Source: a virus
Direction: 5' to 3' (one strand)
Length of the DNA stretch: 47,606 nucleotides
Virus record (IMG/VR): IMGVR_UViG_3300033153_003319
Span: 1-47,606 of that record
Shown: positions 23,258 through 29,688 of the stretch, one piece after another
Layout of the letters: every line of letters starts with the position of its first letter
How positions within the stretch are numbered: position 1 is the first letter of the stretch
The notes under the pieces: model-generated
What the model saw: only the letters and a program-made list of their open reading frames with translations
Told to the model about the DNA's origin: nothing
Database searches by the model: none
Program-made: the position numbers and the translations under genes

Positions 23258-23449
23258 TTATTTCTTGTATAACCCTTTGTCTTTTGGACGTGGGAACTTA
23301 ACTACAAATTCTATATATCTACTCTTGGCAGATATATGTTTCACCTTGGCCACTGGTTTCTCTGGCATCCTGTCCAACATGAACAATAGGTGGCTGTTGG
23401 TCAGTGGTTTACCTAACAGTATCGTCCATAGAAATTTTAGCTTGCTCAT
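23258..23449 (-). CDS. Small basic protein, 63 aa
   Basis: The ATG at 23449 overlaps the stop of the upstream nuclease gene (ATGA) and has AAGGAG eight bases before it; a GTG nine bases earlier is a poorer choice because it overlaps the Shine-Dalgarno. The product is Lys-rich (MSKLKFLWTILLGKPLTNSH; VKFPRPKDKGLYKK). Unknown function; possibly a nucleic-acid-binding partner. Confidence 0.55.
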   Translation of the reverse strand: MSKLKFLWTILLGKPLTNSHLLFMLDRMPEKPVAKVKHISAKSRYIEFVVKFPRPKDKGLYKK

Positions 23450-23763
23450 TCTTGCCACTCCTTTAGTATCTCGATGAAGTCATTAAGGTACAGACATACT
23501 ATGTCGTCCTTACGATCACCCTTGGTTATTAGTACTGGTATCCTGTCCGGTTTAGGTAGCACTTCTTCTATACAAGAGAGAGGTGCATACTTCTTGAACC
23601 TCTTGCACTGTATGTCGAATGGCCCTACGCCTTGGATGTCGATACCATTGCAGTCATCTTCGTGATACTCTAGTTGTCTTCTAGCGTCTGGGTATAGTTC
23701 TCTGAATCGTTGTGCGATCTCACGTTCATAACTATGGCCCTTGTTCCTTGACAGTTTACCCAT
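23446..23763 (-). CDS. PD-(D/E)XK nuclease, Holliday-junction-resolvase-like, 105 aa
   Basis: The chain KGHSYEREIAQRFRELYPDA (Glu13), NGIDIQGVGPFDIQCKRF (Asp42, Gln52, Lys54) follows the Hjc/VRR-NUC-like fold order: Glu on helix 1, Asp on the hairpin and (E/Q)xK on the next strand. The small size suits a stand-alone resolvase or structure-specific nuclease. In this context it would resolve branched replication or packaging intermediates with the helicase and Sak4-like protein. AGGAGATAACAATG gives the start. Confidence 0.75.
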   Translation of the reverse strand: MGKLSRNKGHSYEREIAQRFRELYPDARRQLEYHEDDCNGIDIQGVGPFDIQCKRFKKYAPLSCIEEVLPKPDRIPVLITKGDRKDDIVCLYLNDFIEILKEWQE

Positions 23764-23765
23764 TG

Positions 23766-24074
23766 TTATCTCCTGTTTTTCTTAACACGTTTCTTCATTG
23801 CAAAGTAGATGTTACCCAGTCCAGCCTCTTGTCTTTCTGTTAGTGTGTTGCCAGCGAGTAGTTTTGTTTCCATGTCCTTAACAAACTTTGTATCGAATCC
23901 AGTACTAGCGTTTTCTAGTATGAACTCGACCCTCGCCTCATCAGAGGTGCTATCATCTGTTGCTGGTGCAGTTTTCGTAGCACTATTACTTGATTGGTAT
24001 GTTGCGCACACACTTTGTAGTCTCTTGCTGATTTGTACTAGGTCGGTTGCGATTGCTCTTAGTTCGTCTTGCAT
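23766..24074 (-). CDS. Hypothetical protein, 102 aa
   Basis: A helical N-terminus (ELRAIATDLVQISKRLQSVC) is followed by a Ser/Thr/Ala linker and a basic helical end (LTERQEAGLGNIYFAMKKRV). The last part resembles 'LtekQ...l..iy.k' tails of several phage DNA-metabolism proteins. The ATG has AAAGGA before it, although the gene start lies 89 bp inside the upstream gene. Probably an accessory replication protein; family not recognised. Confidence 0.6.
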   Translation of the reverse strand: MQDELRAIATDLVQISKRLQSVCATYQSSNSATKTAPATDDSTSDEARVEFILENASTGFDTKFVKDMETKLLAGNTLTERQEAGLGNIYFAMKKRVKKNRR

Positions 24075-24330
24075 TCTTCTTTCCTTTGTTCTTGGTTATA
24101 GTTACTTTCGGTTTCCCGATTACCCTTGTTGCTAACTCAGTACCGATTCTCTTCATGACAGTTGATGACATCTTAGGGTTGTCGTCTTTGAAGTACACAC
24201 ACGTCTTTCGTAGGTCATGTAGTTCGTTGACAGTGAAGTCCTTTAAGTCCTTCATGTGCCATGAGAAGAGAGCATCAGTGCGCTTCATCCTCTTCCCAAA
24301 TACTTTATGTACCATATCGACTATGCTCAT
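23986..24330 (-). CDS. Hypothetical basic-tailed protein, 114 aa
   Basis: GGAGGGGATGAATG gives a strong start. Residues 1-75 are a compact helical domain (SWHMKDLKDFTVNELHDLRK), and the last 40 are strongly basic (TKNKGKKNARRTKSNRNRPS). The basic tail is encoded in the 89 bp that overlap the next gene in another frame, so it may have grown by loss of an earlier stop. The tail suggests nucleic-acid binding. It follows the primase with a 26-bp overlap. Confidence 0.6.
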   Translation of the reverse strand: MSIVDMVHKVFGKRMKRTDALFSWHMKDLKDFTVNELHDLRKTCVYFKDDNPKMSSTVMKRIGTELATRVIGKPKVTITKNKGKKNARRTKSNRNRPSTNQQETTKCVRNIPIK

Positions 24331-25297
24331 TCATCCCCTCCAAAAAATAACGGACTATATATTCAGCACCTTCCTTTGTGTAGACACAAGTGTTGACACA
24401 GTTCTCTTGCATCAGTGAACTTAGCTCTGATGTCTTGCACCCAATAGGTATGAGTGTGTCGTTACAATAGTAATGCTTGATCATCCCTGCCGTATAACCA
24501 GCACCACCACCTGCCTCCTTGAACACTGGATACATTTTAGATAGAGCGATGGCACCATCAAGGTCTACACCACACAGTCGCCAGTGCTTAACTAGCATGA
24601 AACAGAATGCCCACCGATTACCAGCAGATACACCATCACATAGCAAAGCCTTGAGACAAGGTACTAGAGCGTGTTTCCAGTCCACGTCAACAATAGTTGT
24701 ATCAACCTCAGGTCTATTCATTATCTCAAACACAGATGCTTTATGATCTGTTAAGAACTTCTTGTTGTTAAAGTCTAGTTCAGTTTGTACGAAAGGTTGA
24801 ACTGTCCTTGCTCTACTCATGATAGATGGTAGACTCTCGTTGTGGTTAACCTGTATCTTTCTTAGCTTACTCTTGGCGTTCTTCGAGTTAGGTAGTCGGA
24901 ACATGCTCCTTGTCTTATACATGGAGTCGTCTACCTCACTGGAAAACTTATGAGCTATACTCTTCATAGCTGTGTTGGCATATTCACCATAGCCTACTAG
25001 CCCTGTGATAACATGGAACCCTTTACTACCAGAGAACCATATAGATGTGTCGGCATCGTATTCATCTGCCACGTTATCAGCTATCTCAGAGGCAACACGA
25101 TAAGCATAGGCCATATCTTTTGAGTCAATGTCAAACACTAACTGTGACCACAGCTCGTCACCACTACGGTTATATGATTGTACGGAGCAGTACATGTCCT
25201 CTGCTCTGGCCGAGTGGATTATGTTTCTTATGTCTGAATGAGATAAGAGGCAATGATGAGAGAACCTCCCACCACTACCGTTAGTAAAGTATCTCAC
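24305..25297 (-). CDS. Archaeo-eukaryotic-type DNA primase, 330 aa
   Basis: The small-subunit AEP catalytic pattern is visible: LVFDIDSKD (Asp56, Asp58), SGSKGFHVITG (89-99, His95) and a basic MFRLPNSKNAKSKLRK segment. A C-terminal part from about 200 (GVSAGNRWAFCFMLVKHWRL, CGVDLDGAIAL) resembles the PriCT helical domain. Such enzymes make RNA or DNA primers and sometimes extend them. No helicase domain is fused, in contrast to many plasmid AEPs. It is transcribed directly after the SSB-like gene with a one-base overlap. No DNA polymerase gene was found, so this enzyme may contribute synthesis as well as priming. Confidence 0.85.
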   Translation of the reverse strand: MRYFTNGSGGRFSHHCLLSHSDIRNIIHSARAEDMYCSVQSYNRSGDELWSQLVFDIDSKDMAYAYRVASEIADNVADEYDADTSIWFSGSKGFHVITGLVGYGEYANTAMKSIAHKFSSEVDDSMYKTRSMFRLPNSKNAKSKLRKIQVNHNESLPSIMSRARTVQPFVQTELDFNNKKFLTDHKASVFEIMNRPEVDTTIVDVDWKHALVPCLKALLCDGVSAGNRWAFCFMLVKHWRLCGVDLDGAIALSKMYPVFKEAGGGAGYTAGMIKHYYCNDTLIPIGCKTSELSSLMQENCVNTCVYTKEGAEYIVRYFLEGMNEHSRYGT

Positions 25298-25872
25298 TAG
25301 AAAACACTCTTACTCAATTCTGCTTGTTGCATTTGCTGTGCTTGGACAGTCTGAGGTTGAGCTACCACTGGCTGTGCCGATGGTGTAGGTGCTACAACTG
25401 GTGCAGCTACCACAGGTTGTGCCACTACTACTGGTTGTGCTGTCATTGGCTGTGGATGTGCTGTTTCTGCTACGATCGGTGCTGGTGCCACTGCTATCTC
25501 AGCAGGTACATCACTGACAGCTTGTACTCCTCTCATGTTTACATAGCCATCCCTCTCAATAAACTTAGCACTGTACCTCTTATTGATTAAGGCACTAGGG
25601 TCTTGCATTGCTTGTGCTTCGGCAGGTGTCATGAACACAGTAAGGAAAATACCTAATGCTTTTTTGCCACCGTCACTGTTCATGCGAAAGAACTGTGGGT
25701 ACTTAAGCCCAGCGTTCTTACCAGTAACAACGATTGACTCAATGATAACCATTGGTATGTTGTTGATGTCTTTCTTCTGTACCGAACCAATAACTAGGTC
25801 GGCTGTCTCACCATCATTGAAGACTGCCTTACCATCACTTAAGTCCTTCTCGTCCAAATCAAAAAAGCCCAT
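25297..25872 (-). CDS. SSB-like/OB-fold DNA-binding protein candidate with Pro/Val/Gln tail, 191 aa
   Basis: Residues 1-125 form a small beta-rich domain (DGETADLVIGSVQKKDINNI, IESIVVTGKNAGLKYPQFFR, SAKFIERDGYVNMRGVQ), similar in layout to DUF669-like phage proteins thought to bind single-stranded DNA. Residues 126-185 are low-complexity Ala/Pro/Val/Gln, then a short end ELSKSVF with terminal Phe, reminiscent of the SSB C-terminal tip although not acidic. The position between a membrane protein and the primase supports a replication role. The identification is inference. Confidence 0.55.
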   Translation of the reverse strand: MGFFDLDEKDLSDGKAVFNDGETADLVIGSVQKKDINNIPMVIIESIVVTGKNAGLKYPQFFRMNSDGGKKALGIFLTVFMTPAEAQAMQDPSALINKRYSAKFIERDGYVNMRGVQAVSDVPAEIAVAPAPIVAETAHPQPMTAQPVVVAQPVVAAPVVAPTPSAQPVVAQPQTVQAQQMQQAELSKSVF

Positions 25873-25874
25873 TG

Positions 25875-26057
25875 TTATTTCCTTTTGCTTAGCAGGTCAC
25901 ACTTGACCCAAGTTGTGTGTGCTGTGCCTTCGTGGGTTTGCTCACAGTAGTTGTTCTTAACTAGGTTGGCACTCTTGTTATATTCAGCAGTTATTGCGCC
26001 AATTATAATAAGCATTACAGCAATGATAGCGATTGCAAATACGCCTTCTGTGTCCAT
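25875..26057 (-). CDS. Small membrane protein, 60 aa
   Basis: AAGGAG sits five bases before the ATG at 26057, which follows the Sak4-like stop by two bases; an in-frame upstream ATG at 26087 would overlap that gene. After MDTEG a membrane helix (VFAIAIIAVMLIIIGAITAE) leads to a polar domain with two Cys (NNYCEQTHEGTAHTTWVKCD) that could form a disulfide outside the membrane. Function unknown. Confidence 0.6.
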   Translation of the reverse strand: MDTEGVFAIAIIAVMLIIIGAITAEYNKSANLVKNNYCEQTHEGTAHTTWVKCDLLSKRK

Positions 26058-26059
26058 GT

Positions 26060-26770
26060 CTACTCCTTTAATGCATTTACTATGCAAGTATAATCATTTG
26101 GCATCACCTTAGGGTAAGCCTGCTTAACTTTCTGTAGTCTAGTACCAGCACAGTTACGTTCAGTACCAGCTATCTCACACCAGTAGGCAGGGTTGCCTTT
26201 GGCATCTAATCCCATCTGGTTGTAGAGGATGGTATCGAAGTAACCAACTAGGTCGAACTTGAATCCACCTTGTAGGTTAGGGAATATCTTAACGGCACCA
26301 GTTAATTTATCCTTCTCTTCTTGTGCCATCGCTGTCATGTGGATGCTTGAGGTACACTGCTTAGTCAGTACATCAACTATCTTCCTTAGCTTGATGGCAA
26401 GGGTGTCATACTTACCCATCGTCATCACACCCTTGTTCTTCTTGTGTGAGTCAGGCTCTTGGATTAGGTATTCCTTAAGGTATGACTGTATCCTTGTGAT
26501 GCTGTCGATAGCTAGGTGGGTGTACGTCTTCTGCCCTTCTAGCATGTACCACTCAAGAGCTTCTTCGATCTCCTTCCAGTTGTGTACTGTTACGAAGTCG
26601 AACTTCTTATCAGTGATAGTAGATAGTCCACACTCTACATCAATAACGAATAGTTTACCGTGGTCTGCCATCGTACCAATGAAGTGTGTCTTACCTTTAC
26701 GTGAGTCGGACACGCTGATGCTGGTAGTCCTCGTGCTGCTAACAACGTCAGCACTTGTTTGTATCTGCAT
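26060..26770 (-). CDS. Sak4-like RecA-fold ATPase (AAA_24 type), 236 aa
   Basis: The layout is that of phage single-strand-annealing or Rad51-like Sak4 ATPases: a P-loop (SDSRKGKTHF, 21-30), a strand with Asp (FVIDVECGLS), Walker B THLAIDSITRIQ (Asp89), and KLRKIVDVLTKQCTSSIHMT. The P-loop lacks the usual first Gly residues; many family members are degenerate here. The role would be recombination-dependent replication together with the exonuclease 19 bp upstream. About 236 residues is normal. Confidence 0.8.
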   Translation of the reverse strand: MQIQTSADVVSSTRTTSISVSDSRKGKTHFIGTMADHGKLFVIDVECGLSTITDKKFDFVTVHNWKEIEEALEWYMLEGQKTYTHLAIDSITRIQSYLKEYLIQEPDSHKKNKGVMTMGKYDTLAIKLRKIVDVLTKQCTSSIHMTAMAQEEKDKLTGAVKIFPNLQGGFKFDLVGYFDTILYNQMGLDAKGNPAYWCEIAGTERNCAGTRLQKVKQAYPKVMPNDYTCIVNALKE

Positions 26771-26788
26771 AGTTATTCTCCTTTTGAA

Positions 26789-27430
26789 TTACATGCCGTA
26801 GTATCTCTTGACCATTTCCTTTACGATCTCAACGTCTTGCTTGTTGTACTTCATGAGCAGACTAAGATCATCCTCACTACATGTGTTGGTAATCATCCCA
26901 CTGTAAACCTTATCTACTATAGTATAGTCACCGAACTTACCTTCGATGCCTAAGCCATAAGCGTATGCTTCGAGTGACATGCGCTGACTACTCGCAGCCG
27001 AGTACACAAAAAAATCGTCAACGTCATATAAGCATGACCTCTCTGACAGGAACCTCGGTGGTGTTAACTTGTTAGCTAAGTACCTACCAACTAGGAAGGG
27101 ATAGTCGAATGTCTTACCACTCTTGCTGTACACCTTCTGAATGTTCACCTTGTTAGTCATGTCGGACAGGTAGGTTAGTAACTTGGCTTCATCAAGGTCT
27201 ACGTTAAAGTCTATCGTATCACCTTCGATGTTACCGAACGCTATTGAGAACACCTTACCTGTATGCCAAGTCAGTGCTGACTTACTACCAAGTGCTGCCT
27301 TCTTCTCTTTGATGTAGGCATCAATCTTAACTTGATCTTTGTAGTTAGCTGGTGCCTTGATCTCTGTCTTGTTCCACCAAGCATCAGCACGTTCATGCCT
27401 CACTGTTTCAATATCAATCGCTATCATCAT
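26789..27430 (-). CDS. DnaQ-like 3'-5' exonuclease (DEDDy), 213 aa
   Basis: Exo I is IAIDIETV (Asp6, Glu8), Exo II SGKTFDYPFLVGRY (Asp109) and Exo III YNKQDVEIVKEM (Tyr195, Asp199), so the DEDDy set is complete. The protein resembles stand-alone phage exonucleases related to family B polymerase proofreading domains, but no polymerase domain follows. It could make 3' ends for the Sak4-like ATPase or proofread for the host polymerase. Start: two adjacent ATG codons; either works. Confidence 0.85.
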   Translation of the reverse strand: MMIAIDIETVRHERADAWWNKTEIKAPANYKDQVKIDAYIKEKKAALGSKSALTWHTGKVFSIAFGNIEGDTIDFNVDLDEAKLLTYLSDMTNKVNIQKVYSKSGKTFDYPFLVGRYLANKLTPPRFLSERSCLYDVDDFFVYSAASSQRMSLEAYAYGLGIEGKFGDYTIVDKVYSGMITNTCSEDDLSLLMKYNKQDVEIVKEMVKRYYGM

Positions 27431-27444
27431 AGTTAGTATCTCCC

Positions 27445-27852
27445 TTATAGTTGATTACGTCCTTCGACGTTACGTTGTTCTCTGTCCTTTGTCCTTTTGT
27501 CTTGCCACATCAATGCCTCATCTAACTTAGTGATAGTCATGGCGTTCTCTCGACAAGGATACTTTTTATTGAGTCCTTCATAGACATGCTTGAGCAATGC
27601 CAGAGCATCAGTCACTTGGCATCCATTGATACCGTTCTCTTTGATGGGGCCGTTCTGAAATGTAAATGATAGAGAGTTTACATCGTGTCTTACATAGATA
27701 AAGTTCGTTGGTCTAATCTCTTTCTCGAACCACTTGTAATCCATGCTACCCGACTCATTAAACTTTTCTGGGTACTTTTCTCTCAAGTCATCCATCACCA
27801 CAACCTTAACCCCATTGATCTTGTCGATACCCTTAAGTGTTTCCAATGCCAT
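27445..27852 (-). CDS. Probable Acb2/Tad1-type cyclic-nucleotide sponge (anti-CBASS/anti-Thoeris), 135 aa
   Basis: AGGAG six bases before the ATG at 27852 sets the start; the longer frame from 27876 overlaps the upstream gene. The segment NSLSFTFQNGPIKENGINGC, then ALLKHVYEGLNKKYPCRENA, TITKLDEALMWQDKRTKDRE and RNVEGRN closely follows the pattern I know for the Acb2/Tad1 hook-domain family ('NGPi.E.GvNG...n.kfpcREna.aItkleEAl.W...Rt.dRe.RgVEG'). Members bind cyclic di- or trinucleotides or gcADPR and so blunt CBASS and Thoeris signals. The family call is from memory of motifs, not a search. Ligand choice cannot be read. Its place near the Ubl cassette suggests a small counter-defence island. 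Confidence 0.6.
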   Translation of the reverse strand: MALETLKGIDKINGVKVVVMDDLREKYPEKFNESGSMDYKWFEKEIRPTNFIYVRHDVNSLSFTFQNGPIKENGINGCQVTDALALLKHVYEGLNKKYPCRENAMTITKLDEALMWQDKRTKDREQRNVEGRNQL

Positions 27853-28054
27853 CGTCTTCTCCTTCGTCGCTCTCACGATCTAGTACTGTTATCTTTCCAA
27901 TCGGTTCATCCTCTCGGACAATTACTAAAACTGTTTTGGTTAGTCTGTTGCCACCGGCTGTAGTCTTTCGATAACGGTTGAACTGTATAATAGTTTTACC
28001 ATCATCAAGTAGAATCTTATCGCCAAGGTTTACAGACTTCACAACTATTGTCAT
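27833..28054 (-). CDS. Small beta-barrel-like protein, 73 aa
   Basis: Short strands dominate (MTIVVKSVNLGDKILLDDGK, TIIQFNRYRKTTAGGNRLTK), then an acidic tail (RESDEGEDDGIGNT). It lies between the E1-like gene (15 bp gap) and the sponge candidate (20 bp overlap), so it is co-translated with both. No family recognised. A regulator or partner of either neighbour is possible. Confidence 0.55.
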   Translation of the reverse strand: MTIVVKSVNLGDKILLDDGKTIIQFNRYRKTTAGGNRLTKTVLVIVREDEPIGKITVLDRESDEGEDDGIGNT

Positions 28055-28069
28055 GGTGTCCTCCTAAAT

Positions 28070-28753
28070 TTATTCAAGTAAGTTATCCCCTGTTGAACTA
28101 AACATCAGAGTCGGGGCATTGTTCTTAATATCGTAGGCCATATTTCTCACGTATGGCAAGCCCATTGTAATGTCTTTGACTGCTTTGCAAATGAATCCTG
28201 ATATGAGTAGCGTTGTGTAGATAGTAGCTTTAGCAGTACAACTTTCTTGTACTCCTTGTTCGTCAGTGAACCATGCTTTCTCGAACTCTTTGTTATCATC
28301 TCTGTTGTTCTTGTAGATGTTCATGGTAGCGTACTCACCACCCATAGCTGGGTTGATTAAGTTACCATAGCCAGTGCTCTCACTATAGAGTTTATGGATA
28401 ACCTTGCGAGACTGCATACTATCCACTGCCAAGATCACTATGTCAGTGGATTCAATATAAGAGTTCTCGTTAACTCTGAGGTTACTGACCTTAATTGGCA
28501 CACGCACAGCTCGTAGTGTCTTCTGTTTAACTGCTTCAACTTTAGACTTACCAACATCACACATGTCAAAGCCTTGAGAGGACACGTTGCTTAGTGATAC
28601 AACATCATTATCTATTAGTGTTAGGTTGTGGTATCCCATCCTAGTTAGTGCTATAGCAGTATGAGAACCGATACCACCAGCACCGATGATTGTTATCCTT
28701 GTCTGTCTTGCCGACTTTGTTATCAGGTCAGCTTGTCTTGTTAAGTATTCCAT
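28070..28753 (-). CDS. ThiF/MoeB-type E1-like adenylyltransferase, 227 aa
   Basis: Residues 19-78 carry the E1 adenylation core: ITIIGAGGIGSHTAIAL (Gly24-Gly29), LIDNDVVSLSNVSSQGFD (Asp48, Asp50) and DVGKSKVEAV (Lys69/71), followed by ILAVDSMQSRKVIHKL (Asp111), the second ATP/Mg site. The usual Arg of the SNxxRQ stretch is Ser here. Cys172 (VQESCTAKATIYTT) is the best candidate for thioester transfer. There is no Cys-x-x-Cys zinc pair and no second domain, so it is a minimal E1. It would adenylate the Gly-Gly terminus of the small beta-grasp protein encoded upstream. It shares one base with the JAB stop, indicating coupling. Confidence 0.9.
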   Translation of the reverse strand: MEYLTRQADLITKSARQTRITIIGAGGIGSHTAIALTRMGYHNLTLIDNDVVSLSNVSSQGFDMCDVGKSKVEAVKQKTLRAVRVPIKVSNLRVNENSYIESTDIVILAVDSMQSRKVIHKLYSESTGYGNLINPAMGGEYATMNIYKNNRDDNKEFEKAWFTDEQGVQESCTAKATIYTTLLISGFICKAVKDITMGLPYVRNMAYDIKNNAPTLMFSSTGDNLLE

Positions 28754-29688
28754 TATTTACCTACTGTTGAGATGGTATAGTTATCAGCTACCCATGCTAT
28801 TAGTTGTTGATACCCAGTTGGTGGTGCTAGGTTCTCTTCTAAGAAGTCATCGTATAGTGTCGTCGCTAACAGTGTGTCAGTACCGAACTCACTCTTGATA
28901 AGATCAACATGTATGTCTCGATGAGGGTCTTCCTCAGTTGGTGGTGTGTCCTTGCCATACATCTCATTGTAGAATTTATCAGTAGATTCTCTTGAATAAG
29001 AGTCACCGTAATGGTTAGTGCGATTGTGTTTGTCCCAGTAGTTATCACTACCAGTAATAGTAAACGGTACCACTGCTTCTCTAGTCACATTACCCTTGAT
29101 GATCTTATGGGTTTCCTCAGTAGGTATGATGACTGTCTTTAAGTTGTCACTGTACACTGCTGGATAGAATCCATCATCACTTCTAGCTTGTCGGTATGCT
29201 GTACGGAACTCGAACTTACGATTGAACACTGTTGCTACTACTCTACCGTTAGCTGCTAGTTGTTTCTTAGCTTCATGGTCAGTGCCACTCCATCCAGTAG
29301 ACATATCAACGTGGCTATGTCCCCACCATATAAGCTCACCGTAATCTGCGTACTTACCGTCTTCACACTCATACTCTAAGACAGCTAACTCATCAGCGTC
29401 CATCGTAGTCTCTACTGCTGAACACTCTTGCTTAGGTACATGTATCTTAGTTACAATGTAACCATCATAGTATGGCTTGAGCTGTCCCATCCAACTAATC
29501 TCTATGTCACATCCAATGCATAGACCTAGTATCTGTCCGTATATATCAGAAGGTATGTAGAGTGCAGCCTTGGTATCCACACTAGCTAGTACTGATACAG
29601 GTTTAGGTGGAGCGATAGTCGGCACACTACTTTTAGTAGGTGACTTACCACTCACTCGTTTGCTTTTGTTAGGTTTTTTCTTGGCCAT
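28753..29688 (-). CDS. JAB/JAMM (MPN+) zinc metalloprotease, 311 aa
   Basis: A complete JAMM motif is present: an early Glu (DIEISWMG, Glu63) and GHSHVDMSTGWSGTDHE giving His124, His126, Ser134 and Asp137 in the H-x-H-x7-S-x2-D pattern. The strands around it (VPKQECSAVETTMDADEL; VATVFNRKFEF) fit the phage JAB family. The first 35 residues are Lys/Ser/Pro-rich and disordered; about 130 residues after the domain are unrecognised. Such enzymes remove ubiquitin-like tails or trim C-terminal extensions. In this cassette the substrate would be the GGC-ending modifier. Two adjacent ATG codons exist; the second is six bases from AAGGAG and was used. Confidence 0.9.
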   Translation of the reverse strand: MAKKKPNKSKRVSGKSPTKSSVPTIAPPKPVSVLASVDTKAALYIPSDIYGQILGLCIGCDIEISWMGQLKPYYDGYIVTKIHVPKQECSAVETTMDADELAVLEYECEDGKYADYGELIWWGHSHVDMSTGWSGTDHEAKKQLAANGRVVATVFNRKFEFRTAYRQARSDDGFYPAVYSDNLKTVIIPTEETHKIIKGNVTREAVVPFTITGSDNYWDKHNRTNHYGDSYSRESTDKFYNEMYGKDTPPTEEDPHRDIHVDLIKSEFGTDTLLATTLYDDFLEENLAPPTGYQQLIAWVADNYTISTVGK

